Source: Mucilaginibacter sp. PAMB04168
GTDB lineage: Bacteria; Bacteroidota; Bacteroidia; Sphingobacteriales; Sphingobacteriaceae
Length of the DNA stretch: 64,000 nt
Reading direction: 5' to 3'
Assembly: GCF_039634365.2 (NCBI RefSeq)
Contig: NZ_CP155079.2
Coordinates: forward strand, 4,712,001-4,776,000
Position numbers and translations under genes: made by a program
Part shown: in pieces, positions 48,054 to 57,797 of the stretch
How positions within the stretch are numbered: the first letter of the stretch is position 1
Layout of the letters: every line of letters starts with the position of its first letter
Notes under the pieces: model-generated
Seen by the model: the letters and a program-made list of their open reading frames with translations, nothing else
Told to the model about the DNA's origin: nothing
The model's database searches: none

Positions 48054-48407
48054 ATGAGCACTGCTGTTGATATTGAACTTGCACCGGTTAGCTTTACAGA
48101 AGGCGCCGCAAAAGAAATAAGGAAATTAAAAGACCAGCAAGAGCTGAGCGATGACTTTGCTTTGCGCGTAGGCGTTGAGGGAGGTGGCTGCGCAGGTATG
48201 AATTACATACTCGGATTTGATCAGAAAAAAGAAGGCGATAAAGAGTTCCTGATTGATGGCATTAAGGTATACATGCACAAAGCGCATGGCATGTACCTGG
48301 CCGGCATGCAGGTTGATTTTCAGGATGGCTTAAATGCCCGCGGTTTTGTATTCAATAACCCTAATGCGCAAAGTACCTGCGGTTGTGGTACGTCATTCTC
48401 GGTATAA
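48054..48407 (+). CDS. HesB/IscA-type iron-sulfur cluster assembly protein
   Basis: 117 residues. The A-type carrier cysteines are present: Cys in EGGGCAGMNY and CGC in STCGCGTSFSV. It receives Fe-S clusters from a scaffold and hands them to apo-proteins in the cytosol. No isc or suf genes are near, which is common for A-type carriers that act as late-step carriers (ErpA-like). It is convergent with a TlpA-like gene. Confidence 0.93.
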   Translation: MSTAVDIELAPVSFTEGAAKEIRKLKDQQELSDDFALRVGVEGGGCAGMNYILGFDQKKEGDKEFLIDGIKVYMHKAHGMYLAGMQVDFQDGLNARGFVFNNPNAQSTCGCGTSFSV

Positions 48408-48429
48408 GCAACGATACCATATATAAAGC

Positions 48430-48465
48430 AAAACAGGCAGCTCTTATTCAGACGCTGCCTGTTTT
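48430..48465. terminator. Bidirectional terminator between convergent genes
   Basis: 12-bp perfect stem AAAACAGGCAGC (48430-48441) / GCTGCCTGTTTT (48454-48465), then GTTTTC. The right arm overlaps the 3' end of the TlpA-like coding region. Confidence 0.8.
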
Positions 48466-49187
48466 GTTTTCTCTGCTGCCAGCGCGTCGTCAATCGCTTT
48501 TTTCATCCATCGCGGATTTGCAAAATTGAAACTAACGCTCGAGAACACGATCTTACCATCTTTATCAACAATTACATTGGTAGGATAAAGGTGCAGTCCA
48601 AATCTATTAGCGAGGAAACGGCCATTTTCAATAATATGGTAGTTAAAAGGCTGTTGTTTAATAAACTCTTCTATCTGGTAAGCTTCATCCAGAGCTACTG
48701 CAATAAATACAACATCCTTGTTGTCTTTATAATCATCAACCAGCTTGTTCAGGTCCGGTATTTCCTGTCGGCAAGGCGGACAGTTAATAAACCAAAAGTT
48801 AAGCACAATTACTTTACCTGCCAGCTTTTTAGTGTCAAACTTTTCGCCATTAATGTCTTTATCCTTAAAATGCTTCAACAGCTCGCCGGTTTTAAATACG
48901 GTGCTTTCAGCTGGCTTGGGCAAGCGCGCTATCATTGCTTCTTTCTCTTCATCACTACGCCTGCTTAACACGTAAGTAACCGTATCAGCAGCGCTTTTGC
49001 GATAAGCTTTAATCGTATAACTTCCGGTGCTTAACAACCTTCGCCACACCGAACTTGGATATACCGTTCCATCTGCATCCCTAACTACCGTACTTTCGGT
49101 AAGTACAGGTGCCTTATTATTGCTTTGCGCAACAACCACAACCTGTAAACCAAGAAATAATGTAAGCAGCAATAAAAGCTTTTTCAT
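48444..49187 (-). CDS. TlpA-like thiol-disulfide oxidoreductase with N-terminal extension
   Basis: 247 residues. A signal peptide (cleaved near VVAQ) is followed by an unassigned ~80-residue segment and a thioredoxin-fold domain with LNFWFINCPPCRQEIPDL (CPPC) and YPTNVIVDKDGKIVF at the cis-Pro side. It reduces or isomerises periplasmic disulfides, or serves as a thioredoxin-like redox partner. It is the second TlpA-like protein in this window and is not in an operon. Confidence 0.88.
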   Translation of the reverse strand: MKKLLLLLTLFLGLQVVVVAQSNNKAPVLTESTVVRDADGTVYPSSVWRRLLSTGSYTIKAYRKSAADTVTYVLSRRSDEEKEAMIARLPKPAESTVFKTGELLKHFKDKDINGEKFDTKKLAGKVIVLNFWFINCPPCRQEIPDLNKLVDDYKDNKDVVFIAVALDEAYQIEEFIKQQPFNYHIIENGRFLANRFGLHLYPTNVIVDKDGKIVFSSVSFNFANPRWMKKAIDDALAAEKTKQAASE

Positions 49188-49430
49188 TCAATATGATTTT
49201 TTACAAGATACACCCGGCATCTTTGATATCCAAACAGTTATATTCATTTTAAGCTTTTGCATCATAGCAACTTATGAGAGCACAGTTATAGCAATAATGT
49301 ATTAATGTAGATTTGTGTTATTTGCGGCGCCTGCCTAAAGAACATAAACATAGTTGTGCAGTTTAGATAGTTAGCATTGGGTTTGGCTACGGGTTCCATC
49401 ACGTACCCATTGCCGATAAAACAACATCAA

Positions 49431-50528
49431 ATGAAATATATTCTAATTATTGTATTAATTGCTGCAAGCTTAAGTACACATGCCCAGCTTAAACCAGGTT
49501 TTGATGTGCAAGAGTACCTGGAGTTACTAAGCGTATCCCGACAGCAAACCGATACATTGAAAGGAGATCAAACACCAAGGCCGGAACATTACCGCAGGGC
49601 TTACCGCTCGGCGGTAGGCCCGCTGCTTAACCGGTGGGAACTTTGGGTTAATGGCAGTAACAAGACAGCTATCATTAGCATTAGAGGCACTACGGCAGAT
49701 GCGGTAAGCTGGTTGGAAAACTTTTATGCGGCCAGTGTGCCTGCAATTGGTCAGCTGCATATTAATGATAGCACAACATTTAAATATCATTTAGCTAACC
49801 ACCCAAAAGCCGCTGTACATATAGGCTGGCTGCTGGGTATGGCCAATATATCAAACAGTGTTATACAACAAATTAACAAGCTGTATCAAAAGCAAGGAAT
49901 TAAGAACATATACATTATGGGGCATAGCCAGGGCGCAGCTATTGCTTATCTGTTGCGCTCGCATTTGGCCTGGCTACAGTTGCATAATACCATTCCTGCC
50001 GACATGGTATTTAAGACTTATTGCAGTGCCCCTCCAAAACCGGGCAATCTGTATTACGCATATGATTATGATTACTTAACCCGAGGCGGCTGGAGTATTG
50101 CTGTTATCAACGCTGCCGACTGGGGGCCGCAAACACCCTTTACCATACAAACATTTGATGACATTGCCCAGCCCAATCCTTTTGGAGATATTGGCGGAGC
50201 TATTCAGAAACAGTCCTTTTTTGTGAAGCTATATATTAAACACGTTTATAACCGGCTACGTAAGCCACCTGTTAGGTCGGTAAAAAATAACCAGAAATAT
50301 CTTGGGCATATGGTTTACAAGTTCATTAAGAAAAGCCTGCCCCAGTTTAAAGAACCGGCATATGCCCCAACTAACCAATACACCAGTTGCGGCATTCCTG
50401 TCATCTTAATGCCTGATGATGATTACAGGAAGAAATTTCCTGATGATCCTAAAAATGTATTTACACACCACATGTTTTGGCCATATTACTATTTAACGGA
50501 GAAGGAATACAAATTAGCCCCGCATTAG
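49431..50528 (+). CDS. Secreted class 3 lipase-like protein
   Basis: 365 residues from ATG 49431, which gives a signal peptide (MKYILIIVLIAASLSTHAQ). The fold is that of class 3 lipases: the nucleophile elbow GHSQGAAIAYLL, preceded by the central strand IKNIYIM, and AIISIRGT where the oxyanion-hole region usually lies. It likely hydrolyses glycerides or phospholipids outside the inner membrane. Later catalytic residues (Asp, His) cannot be placed with confidence. Confidence 0.8.
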   Translation: MKYILIIVLIAASLSTHAQLKPGFDVQEYLELLSVSRQQTDTLKGDQTPRPEHYRRAYRSAVGPLLNRWELWVNGSNKTAIISIRGTTADAVSWLENFYAASVPAIGQLHINDSTTFKYHLANHPKAAVHIGWLLGMANISNSVIQQINKLYQKQGIKNIYIMGHSQGAAIAYLLRSHLAWLQLHNTIPADMVFKTYCSAPPKPGNLYYAYDYDYLTRGGWSIAVINAADWGPQTPFTIQTFDDIAQPNPFGDIGGAIQKQSFFVKLYIKHVYNRLRKPPVRSVKNNQKYLGHMVYKFIKKSLPQFKEPAYAPTNQYTSCGIPVILMPDDDYRKKFPDDPKNVFTHHMFWPYYYLTEKEYKLAPH

Positions 50529-50559
50529 AATCTCAAGAATAGGGCTTTAATAGGTTTTG

Positions 50560-50650
50560 GTATACAAACTGATTGTCGTTTCGAGTGCTAACAAGAAGTC
50601 CTTGAAAAGCTATCACTAATCTGATCGAGATAACAGTTTGTTGCTTAACA
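50560..50650. repeat. Degenerate dispersed element, copy B
   Basis: The core TGTCGTTTCGAGTGCTAACAAG... (from 50574) matches the reverse complement of 6663-6686 at 21 of 24 positions. This copy sits in the gap between the lipase gene and the nucleotide-sugar operon. Confidence 0.45.
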
Positions 50651-50654
50651 AAAA

Positions 50655-50676
50655 ATGCAGGCCGTGTGGCCTGCAT
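50655..50676 (-). terminator. Terminator of the nucleotide-sugar operon
   Basis: ATGCAGGCC (50655-50663) / GGCCTGCAT (50668-50676), 4-base loop; minus-strand T-run TTTTTTG follows. It lies 46 bases after the rmlB stop. Confidence 0.8.
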
Positions 50677-50722
50677 CAGGATGTTTTATAGTTAAAAAAA
50701 TAAGGGCTACTTTATGCGCTAA

Positions 50723-51775
50723 TTAGCGGTTAGTATACTGTTCCTCGTAATACTGTTGATAATGGCCTGATGTTACATCATTTAACCATCCTTCATTATT
50801 TAAATACCAGTCAACAGTTTTCTCCAGGCCTTCTTCAAAAGTTATGCTTGGTGTCCAACCTAATTCATTTTTCAATTTAGTAGCATCAATGGCATAACGC
50901 AAATCATGCCCTGCACGGTCGGTTACATAAGTGATCAGCTGAGCCGATGTTCCAGGCTCACGCCCCAACTTCTTGTCCATAATTTCGCACAAAAGCTTAA
51001 TCAGGTCAATGTTCTTCCACTCGTTATGACCGCCAATATTATAGGTTTGGCCCGATTTGGCATTATGAAAGATCACATCGATAGCACGAGCATGATCTTC
51101 AACCCATAACCAGTCGCGCACATTTTCACCTTTACCATAAATAGGGATTGGCTTGTTTTGCTTAATATTATGAATAGAAAGTGGAATCAGTTTTTCCGGA
51201 AAATGGTAAGACCCGTAGTTATTAGAGCAATTAGAAATAACCGCATCCATACCGTAGGTATCTTGGTAAGCGCGCACCATATGGTCGGAGCTGGCTTTTG
51301 ATGCCGAATATGGAGAATGTGGATCATAGGCTGTCTCTTCAGTAAACATACCATCTTCACCTAAAGTGCCATAAACCTCATCGGTTGATACATGGTAAAA
51401 GCGGGTCTCATCATAACGGCCTTTCCAGTGGTAACGGGCTGCATTAAGCAAGTTTACCGTACCTACCACATTCGTCATTACAAACTCCAGCGGATTAGCA
51501 ATTGAACGGTCAACGTGCGACTCAGCAGCCAGGTGAATAACCGCATCCGGTTTTTCTGCAGCAAACAACTCATCAATAAACTGCGCATCAACAATATCAC
51601 CTTTTACAAATCTGTAATTAGGCTCGTTTTCAATATCTTTTAAGTTGGCCAAATTACCGGCATAGGTAAGTTTATCCAGGTTAATGATCTCATACTCCGG
51701 ATGAAACTTCACAAACCTGCGCACCACATGCGAACCGATAAAGCCGGCCCCGCCGGTAATAATAATTTTTTTCAT
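50723..51775 (-). CDS. rmlB: dTDP-glucose 4,6-dehydratase
   Basis: 350 residues of the extended SDR family. The NAD motif is GGAGFIGSHVVRRF; DVIH..AESHVDRSI and the Tyr-x-x-x-Lys motif YSASKASSDH are those of RmlB, and VSTDEVYGTLGEDG holds catalytic residues. It turns dTDP-glucose into dTDP-4-keto-6-deoxyglucose, the first committed step to rhamnose and related sugars. RmlA, RmlC and RmlD are not in the window. It is last of four nucleotide-sugar genes. Confidence 0.95.
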   Translation of the reverse strand: MKKIIITGGAGFIGSHVVRRFVKFHPEYEIINLDKLTYAGNLANLKDIENEPNYRFVKGDIVDAQFIDELFAAEKPDAVIHLAAESHVDRSIANPLEFVMTNVVGTVNLLNAARYHWKGRYDETRFYHVSTDEVYGTLGEDGMFTEETAYDPHSPYSASKASSDHMVRAYQDTYGMDAVISNCSNNYGSYHFPEKLIPLSIHNIKQNKPIPIYGKGENVRDWLWVEDHARAIDVIFHNAKSGQTYNIGGHNEWKNIDLIKLLCEIMDKKLGREPGTSAQLITYVTDRAGHDLRYAIDATKLKNELGWTPSITFEEGLEKTVDWYLNNEGWLNDVTSGHYQQYYEEQYTNR

Positions 51776-51792
51776 GATTTACCTTAAAATAT

Positions 51793-52815
51793 TTACAAGG
51801 GTTTACTAGCAATTGCTTTTTCCCACTTCCATGCAGAAGCCATCATAGTATCAACGTCCAGTTCGGCACGCCATTTAAGTACCTGCTCAGATTTTGTTAC
51901 ATCTCCCCACACCTGCTCCACATCGCCACCGCGGCGCGGACCAATCTCCCAGGCAAATTTCACACCGGTTGCACGCTCAAAAGCATTTACAATTTCCAGT
52001 ACCGATGTTCCTTTACCCGTGCCAATATTAAATACATCGTATCCTTTAAAACTTTCTTCTTCCATCAATCTTAACGCAGCCACATGTGCTTTCGCTAAAT
52101 CTACTACGTGTATATAATCGCGTATGCAACTGCCATCAGGTGTGTTGTAATCATTACCAAACACAGTTACCTTTTCCCGCTTGCCAATAGCTGTTTGCGT
52201 AATAAAAGGCACTAAATTCTGTGGAACACCAATAGGTAACTCACCAATTAATGCCGACTCATGCGCACCAACCGGGTTAAAATAACGTAGCGATACCACT
52301 TTATAGTTACTGCCAGATGCGATCATATCCTGCAATATCTCCTCGGCTATTTGTTTGGTATTACCATAAGGCGATTGAGCTGGTTTAACCGGCGCATTCT
52401 CAGTTACAGGCAATTGGTCGGGCTGGCCATAAACCGTACAGCTTGATGAAAACACAAAGTTTAACGGCTTACCATAATAGGCGTTAAGCAAGTTAAGCAG
52501 CGAGTAAAAATTGTTACGGTAATATTTTAATGGATACTGTACCGATTCGCCTACTGCTTTGAAAGCAGCAAAGTGAATTATTCCTTCTACATCAGCCACG
52601 CTGGTAGCCAAGTTTTTAACAGCGGCCTCGTCGCACAAATCCAGCTGATGAAATACCGGCTTAAAACCTAATATAGTTGTTAGCTGGTCTAAAATGCTGA
52701 TGTGTGAGTTAGATAAATCATCAATAATTACAGGCTCATAACCTGCATTTACCAACTCCACTACGGTGTGCGAACCAATAAATCCTAATCCCCCCGTTAC
52801 CAATATTTTTTTCAT
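51793..52815 (-). CDS. galE: UDP-glucose 4-epimerase
   Basis: 340 residues. NAD motif GGLGFIGSHTVVEL, the conserved FSSSCTVYGQP, Tyr-x-x-x-Lys YGNTKQIAEE and FNPVGAHES, all typical of GalE. It interconverts UDP-glucose and UDP-galactose and feeds galactose into surface glycans. It lies 17 bases upstream of rmlB and 27 bases downstream of the decarboxylase gene. The codon use is AT-rich like most of the window, unlike its two upstream operon partners. Confidence 0.95.
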   Translation of the reverse strand: MKKILVTGGLGFIGSHTVVELVNAGYEPVIIDDLSNSHISILDQLTTILGFKPVFHQLDLCDEAAVKNLATSVADVEGIIHFAAFKAVGESVQYPLKYYRNNFYSLLNLLNAYYGKPLNFVFSSSCTVYGQPDQLPVTENAPVKPAQSPYGNTKQIAEEILQDMIASGSNYKVVSLRYFNPVGAHESALIGELPIGVPQNLVPFITQTAIGKREKVTVFGNDYNTPDGSCIRDYIHVVDLAKAHVAALRLMEEESFKGYDVFNIGTGKGTSVLEIVNAFERATGVKFAWEIGPRRGGDVEQVWGDVTKSEQVLKWRAELDVDTMMASAWKWEKAIASKPL

Positions 52816-52842
52816 AGTGATGCTTTTTTGACAATAATAAAA

Positions 52843-53835
52843 TTATTTATTGAAAGCGTCGAACTCTTTGTGTTCGATGATATGCTGGGGGAGTGATTTG
52901 AAGTACTCGTAGGTGATCTTCAGTCCTTCCTGGCGTGACACCTTGGGCTCCCAGCCCAGTATGGCTTTGGCCTTGGTGATATCCGGCCTTCTTTGCTTCG
53001 GATCATCCGTTGGCAGCGGCTTGGAGATGAGCTGCTGGTTGGTACCGGTCAGCTTGATGATCTCCTCTCCAAATTCCCTGATAGTGATCTCATCGGGGTT
53101 ACCAATGTTCATCGGCTGCACGTAATCGCTCAAAAGCAACCTGTAAATGCCCTCCACCAGGTCATCCACATAGCAGAACGCCCTGGTCTGGCTTCCGTCA
53201 CCGAACATGGTCAGCGGCTCGCCTCTTAAGGCCTGGCCAATGAAAGCCGGCAGCACCCGCCCGTCGTTCAGGCGCATCCTTGGTCCGTAGGTGTTAAAGA
53301 TCCTAACAATGCGGGTCTCCACCCCGTGGAAGGTGTGGTAGGCCATCGTAATGGCTTCCTGGAAGCGCTTGGCCTCGTCATACACGCCTCTTGGTCCTAC
53401 CGGGTTCACGTTGCCCCAGTATTCCTCCGGCTGCGGGTTTACGTTCGGGTCGCCGTACACCTCCGAGGTGGAGGCGATCAGCATCCGGGCGCCTTTGGCC
53501 CGGGCCAGTCCCAAAAGGTTATGCGTGCCCAGCGAGCCTACCTTAAGCGTCTGGATCGGGATCTTTAGATAATCGATCGGGCTTGCCGGTGAGGCAAAGT
53601 GCAGGATGTAATCTAAATGCCCGGGTATGTGCACAAACTTGGATACGTCGTGGTTATAAAACTCGAACTGCTCAAGCTTGAACAAATGCTCGATGTTCTT
53701 CAGGTCGCCCGTAATGAGGTTGTCCATACCGATCACCCGGCACCCTTCTTTGATAAAGCGGTCGCACAGGTGCGAGCCCAGAAAGCCTGCCGCTCCGGTA
53801 ATGAGTACTCTTTTGCCTTTTATGTCTTGGTTCAT
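52843..53835 (-). CDS. UDP-glucuronate decarboxylase (UDP-xylose synthase)
   Basis: 330 residues of the SDR family. NAD motif GAAGFLGSHLCDRF, then STSEVYGDP and RGVYDEAKRFQEA with the Tyr and Lys of the active site; EYWGNVNPVGPRGVYDEAKR is the block of UDP-xylose synthases. It decarboxylates UDP-glucuronate made by the upstream dehydrogenase to UDP-xylose. The DNA is richer in GC (about 53 percent in a stretch I counted) than the flanking genes. Confidence 0.92.
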   Translation of the reverse strand: MNQDIKGKRVLITGAAGFLGSHLCDRFIKEGCRVIGMDNLITGDLKNIEHLFKLEQFEFYNHDVSKFVHIPGHLDYILHFASPASPIDYLKIPIQTLKVGSLGTHNLLGLARAKGARMLIASTSEVYGDPNVNPQPEEYWGNVNPVGPRGVYDEAKRFQEAITMAYHTFHGVETRIVRIFNTYGPRMRLNDGRVLPAFIGQALRGEPLTMFGDGSQTRAFCYVDDLVEGIYRLLLSDYVQPMNIGNPDEITIREFGEEIIKLTGTNQQLISKPLPTDDPKQRRPDITKAKAILGWEPKVSRQEGLKITYEYFKSLPQHIIEHKEFDAFNK

Positions 53836-53973
53836 TGTTATTGGTTAGTGAATGCGTGAGTGAGTGAATTGATGGATGTGAATATTTAACAACGATTAGC
53901 TGAATGGGTTTGAACACGGGTGGCAGAGCTTCTTTATTCACTCTGCCACTCATTCAGAGCCCTTCACTCCTTT

Positions 53974-55290
53974 TTACTTCACTTCCTTGCGTCCAATAGA
54001 GTTATAGTAAAAGCCGCAGTCGATCATCTTGTCCAGGTCGTACAGGTTACGCCCATCAAAGATCACCTTGGCTTTCAAAAGGCTTTCTACTTTGTTAAAG
54101 TCCGGCGTGCGGAACAGTGACCATTCGGTCACGATCAGCAGCGCATCAGCGCCCTCCAGTGCTTCGTACTGGTTTTCGGCATACTTGATCTTATCACCGA
54201 TCAGGTTCTCGACGTTCTTCATCCCCTCGGGGTCAAAGGCGGTTACCGTAGCGCCGGCTGCTACCAGGGCATCGATGATGTACAGGGCCGGTGCCTCGCG
54301 GATATCGTCCGTCTCGGGCTTAAAGGCCAGGCCCCACAGGGCAAAATGCTTGCCGGCAAGTTCACCGTTATAGTATTTCTTTACCTTTTCGGTCAGTACC
54401 GTCTTTTGGATCTCGTTCACTTCCATCACCGAGTTAAGGATCTTAAAGTCGTAGCGGTTCTCCTGGGCTGATTTAGCCAGGGCCTGTACGTCTTTAGGAA
54501 AGCAGCTGCCGCCGTAGCCAATGCCGGCAAACAAAAAGCGTTTTCCGATGCGTTCATCTGCCCCGATGCCTTTGCGCACCATATCCACGTCCGCTCCTAC
54601 CAGCTCGCACATATTGGCAATCTCGTTCATAAACGAGATCTTGGTGGCCAGAAACGAGTTGGCCGCATACTTGGTAAGCTCTGAGCTCCGCTCATCCATA
54701 AAGATGATGGGGTTACCCTGGCGCACGTATGGCCCGTAAAGCTCGCCCATGAGCTTGCGGGCACGCTCATCAGAGGTGCCTACCACTACGCGGTCGGGCT
54801 TCATAAAGTCTTCCACAGCTACCCCTTCTCTTAAGAACTCCGGGTTGCTCACCACGGCATATTCCACCCCGGGTGCTGCATGCTGCTGCATAACGGCCGT
54901 TACCTTATCTGCCGTGCCCACCGGTACGGTTGATTTGGTCACGATCACTTTATAATCGGTCAGCAGTTTGGCGATGTCGCCGGCTGCACCCAGCACGTAG
55001 CTGAGGTCGGCTGCGCCGTCGCCGCCCGGAGGGGTGGGCAGGGCCAAAAAGATGATCTTGGCTTCCCCGATCCCTTCGGACAGGTTGGAGGTGAACGACA
55101 GCCGGCCCTGAGCGATATTGCGGTGAAATAACAGCTCCAGTCCTGGCTCATAGATGGGCAGCTGACCTGCCTTCATCATCTCTACCTTCTTTTCATTGAT
55201 GTCTACGCAGACCACCTCATTGCCCGTCTCTGCCAGACAGGTCCCCGTTACCAATCCCACATAGCCTGTCCCTACTACCGCTATTCTCAT
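53974..55290 (-). CDS. UDP-glucose 6-dehydrogenase
   Basis: 438 residues. GTGYVGLVTGTCLAETGNEV binds NAD; the catalytic Cys is in GYGGSCFPKDVQAL; ALWGLAFKPETDDIREAP marks the C-terminal UDP-binding domain. It oxidises UDP-glucose to UDP-glucuronate in two steps. It is first of the operon; 138 bases, including a GTGAGTGA-type repeat, part it from the decarboxylase gene. It is GC-rich (about 57 percent in a stretch I counted). Confidence 0.95.
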   Translation of the reverse strand: MRIAVVGTGYVGLVTGTCLAETGNEVVCVDINEKKVEMMKAGQLPIYEPGLELLFHRNIAQGRLSFTSNLSEGIGEAKIIFLALPTPPGGDGAADLSYVLGAAGDIAKLLTDYKVIVTKSTVPVGTADKVTAVMQQHAAPGVEYAVVSNPEFLREGVAVEDFMKPDRVVVGTSDERARKLMGELYGPYVRQGNPIIFMDERSSELTKYAANSFLATKISFMNEIANMCELVGADVDMVRKGIGADERIGKRFLFAGIGYGGSCFPKDVQALAKSAQENRYDFKILNSVMEVNEIQKTVLTEKVKKYYNGELAGKHFALWGLAFKPETDDIREAPALYIIDALVAAGATVTAFDPEGMKNVENLIGDKIKYAENQYEALEGADALLIVTEWSLFRTPDFNKVESLLKAKVIFDGRNLYDLDKMIDCGFYYNSIGRKEVK

Positions 55291-55357
55291 ATAATTAAAA
55301 AACTATGTTGCCGTATTTGTACTTTTATACCTGACGAATATAAGACTTTCATTTTAA

Positions 55358-56581
55358 ATGCTCATACTATATAATATTGGCATAAGATTTTATTATTTCT
55401 TTGCAATAATTGTATCTCTATTTAACACTAAGGCCAAAGCCTGGGTAAACGGAAGACGCAGTCAAAAAATCATTCCGCTTAAAAACCACATCTGGTTTCA
55501 CTTTGCCTCGTTAGGTGAATTTGAGCAGGGGCGGCCTGTTATGGAGGCTATAAAAACGCTGTATCCCGAGCATCCAATCGTTGTTACTTTTTTTTCGCCA
55601 TCGGGCTACGAAATAAGGAAAAACACGCCATTGGCTGATGCGGTTTATTATCTACCGTTAGATACCGCCAGCAATGCTCAAGAGTTTATAGCAGCCATAC
55701 AACCTGTTGCTGCAATATTTACCAAGTATGAATACTGGTATCATTATTTTAACGAGTTGCATAGCATGCAGGTGCCTTTATACGTTATCTCGGCTATCTT
55801 TCGCCAAAAGCAAGTATTCTTTAAAAGCTACGGCAGCCTGCATAGGCAAATACTACGCAAGATTACCTGTCTGTTTGTGCAGGACGAAGCTTCAAAGGAA
55901 CTATTAAGCACTATAGGCATCAGCAATGTTTTGGTTAGCGGCGACACCCGGTTTGACCGCGTATGGACCAATGTTAATACCCCTAAAGCACTACCCCTAA
56001 TTCAACAATTTAAAAGCGGACATTCGGTTTTTGTGGCCGGTAGTACCTGGCCGCCAGACGAGGCGATTATAGCACCCCTACTTAACACACACCCTGATTG
56101 GAAGTTTATTTTTGCACCCCACGAAATTACCAGCGAGAAGATTGACAATTTAATAAAGCTTTTGCCAAAAGGTAAAACAGCCCGCTTTTCGCAAATTGCT
56201 GAGTTGAAGAATGAGTTGTCAACCTATCAGGCATTAATAATAGACAACATTGGTATGCTGTCTTCATTGTACCAATATGGGGAGATAGCTTATATTGGTG
56301 GTGGCTTTGGCGTAGGTATTCATAATACGCTGGAGGCAGCTGCGTTTGGCCTGCCTGTTATCTTTGGTCCTAACTACACCCGCTTTAAAGAAGCACGAGA
56401 TCTGGTAAAATTAAAAGCAGGGTTTAGTATCAATAATCAGCAACAATTAACTGACATTGCAAATGAGCTCATAGGCGATAATGCCCACTGGGCGCATGCC
56501 AGCAGAACAGCCAAGAACTACGTTGCTAACAGTAAAGGTGCAACAGAAATGATTATGAAGAATATTCAGATTAGGAGCTGA
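55358..56581 (+). CDS. waaA: 3-deoxy-D-manno-octulosonic acid transferase (Kdo transferase)
   Basis: 407 residues of the GT30 family. The N-terminal block has a membrane-associated segment followed by IWFHFASLGEFEQGRPV; VAGSTWPPDE and GGGFGVGIHNTLEAAAFGLPVIFGPNYTRFKEA form the C-terminal nucleotide-sugar domain. It adds Kdo to lipid A precursor at the inner membrane, so the cell makes a Kdo-containing lipopolysaccharide core. It is divergent from the UDP-glucose dehydrogenase gene with 67 bases between. Confidence 0.94.
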   Translation: MLILYNIGIRFYYFFAIIVSLFNTKAKAWVNGRRSQKIIPLKNHIWFHFASLGEFEQGRPVMEAIKTLYPEHPIVVTFFSPSGYEIRKNTPLADAVYYLPLDTASNAQEFIAAIQPVAAIFTKYEYWYHYFNELHSMQVPLYVISAIFRQKQVFFKSYGSLHRQILRKITCLFVQDEASKELLSTIGISNVLVSGDTRFDRVWTNVNTPKALPLIQQFKSGHSVFVAGSTWPPDEAIIAPLLNTHPDWKFIFAPHEITSEKIDNLIKLLPKGKTARFSQIAELKNELSTYQALIIDNIGMLSSLYQYGEIAYIGGGFGVGIHNTLEAAAFGLPVIFGPNYTRFKEARDLVKLKAGFSINNQQQLTDIANELIGDNAHWAHASRTAKNYVANSKGATEMIMKNIQIRS

Positions 56582-56671
56582 AACAGCTTACGTCCGAGGC
56601 ACAGTTTGCTAAGCATTATAAACGAACCTATTATACTCCTCCCTACTCTACCGAAGAAGAGACACTGTAAA

Positions 56672-57688
56672 TTATTTACCAGATCTTACCATTTGCTCCA
56701 GGGCATCGATCCAAAGCGGCGAATCGTTTAGACTCTCAACCAATTGAATATGCTCTCCACCCAACGCTTTAAATTCTTCATTATATTCTTCTGATACTTC
56801 AAATACGGTTTCCAGACAGTCGGCTACAAAGGCAGGACAGAATACGAGCATTCTCTTAATACCTTTTTTGGCCATTTCTGCAACTACCTCGCTGGTGTAA
56901 GGCTGCATCCAAGGGTCGCGCCCTAAACGCGACTGGAAAGTAAGCGTATACTTCTCTTTAGGAATATTTAATTTTTCGGCTATTAAACGGGCGGTAGCGT
57001 GGCATTGGGCGCTATAGCAAAAGCGGTTAGCACCGGTGATGGTATCACAGCAGTTAGCCACTTTCAAACAATGCTGTTTGGTTTCATCGGCTTTAATCAT
57101 TTGCCGTTGTGGCAACCCGTGGAAACTGAATAATATATGATCGTAAGTTTCAGGCTTATGTTTGGCTCCATTGTGGGCGAAGGCCTCAATTACCAGTTCA
57201 TTATCATAAAAGGAATTCAGGAAGCTAATGGTGGGAATTGCCTGCCATTTGCTTACAATTTCCATTACCTTTTGCTGCACCGAACCTGTTGAGGCTGAGG
57301 CATACTGCGGAAACAATGGAATAACCTGAATAGAAGTAACCTGTGCAGCACGTAATTTATCCAAAGCCGACTGGATAGACGGATTTTGATAGCGCATAGC
57401 CATTTCTACATGATATTCATCACCTAAACGTGCCTTAAGCAAATTAGCAGATTTGACCGTGTAAACCATTAGCGGCGACCCTTCCTCCGTCCAAATCTCC
57501 TTGTATGATTTGGCTGACTTTGGACCACGGAAAGGCACGATGATCCCTTTAATTAACAAAGTGCGGCTAAATGCATTAATATCAATAACACGCTCATCCA
57601 TCAGGAATTCATCCAAATAGCGGCGCACATCTTTCGTTTCAGGACTATCGGGCGTACCCAGATTTACTAATAAAACTCCTTTTTTCAT
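56672..57688 (-). CDS. hemH: Ferrochelatase
   Basis: 338 residues. The opening GVLLVNLGTPDSPETKDVRRYL and FSFHGLPQRQM (with the conserved His that binds iron/porphyrin) identify HemH. TFQSRLGRDPWMQPYT is another family block. It inserts ferrous iron into protoporphyrin IX, the last step of protohaem synthesis. It is monocistronic, with no other haem genes within the window. Confidence 0.97.
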   Translation of the reverse strand: MKKGVLLVNLGTPDSPETKDVRRYLDEFLMDERVIDINAFSRTLLIKGIIVPFRGPKSAKSYKEIWTEEGSPLMVYTVKSANLLKARLGDEYHVEMAMRYQNPSIQSALDKLRAAQVTSIQVIPLFPQYASASTGSVQQKVMEIVSKWQAIPTISFLNSFYDNELVIEAFAHNGAKHKPETYDHILFSFHGLPQRQMIKADETKQHCLKVANCCDTITGANRFCYSAQCHATARLIAEKLNIPKEKYTLTFQSRLGRDPWMQPYTSEVVAEMAKKGIKRMLVFCPAFVADCLETVFEVSEEYNEEFKALGGEHIQLVESLNDSPLWIDALEQMVRSGK

Positions 57689-57797
57689 AAACTGCCCAAC
57701 TCCCTAAAGGGGAGCAATTTCGGGACTGCAAATATCTAAAATAAATTGTCAGGTGAGTGTAATACTGGCTCTGAAAGGTGCAATGTGATCAATGTCA

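Noticed and set aside
53326..54955. Several plus-strand frames over the GC-rich UDP-sugar genes
   Set aside because: Long shadow frames arise from high GC; real enzymes are on the minus strand with full motifs.
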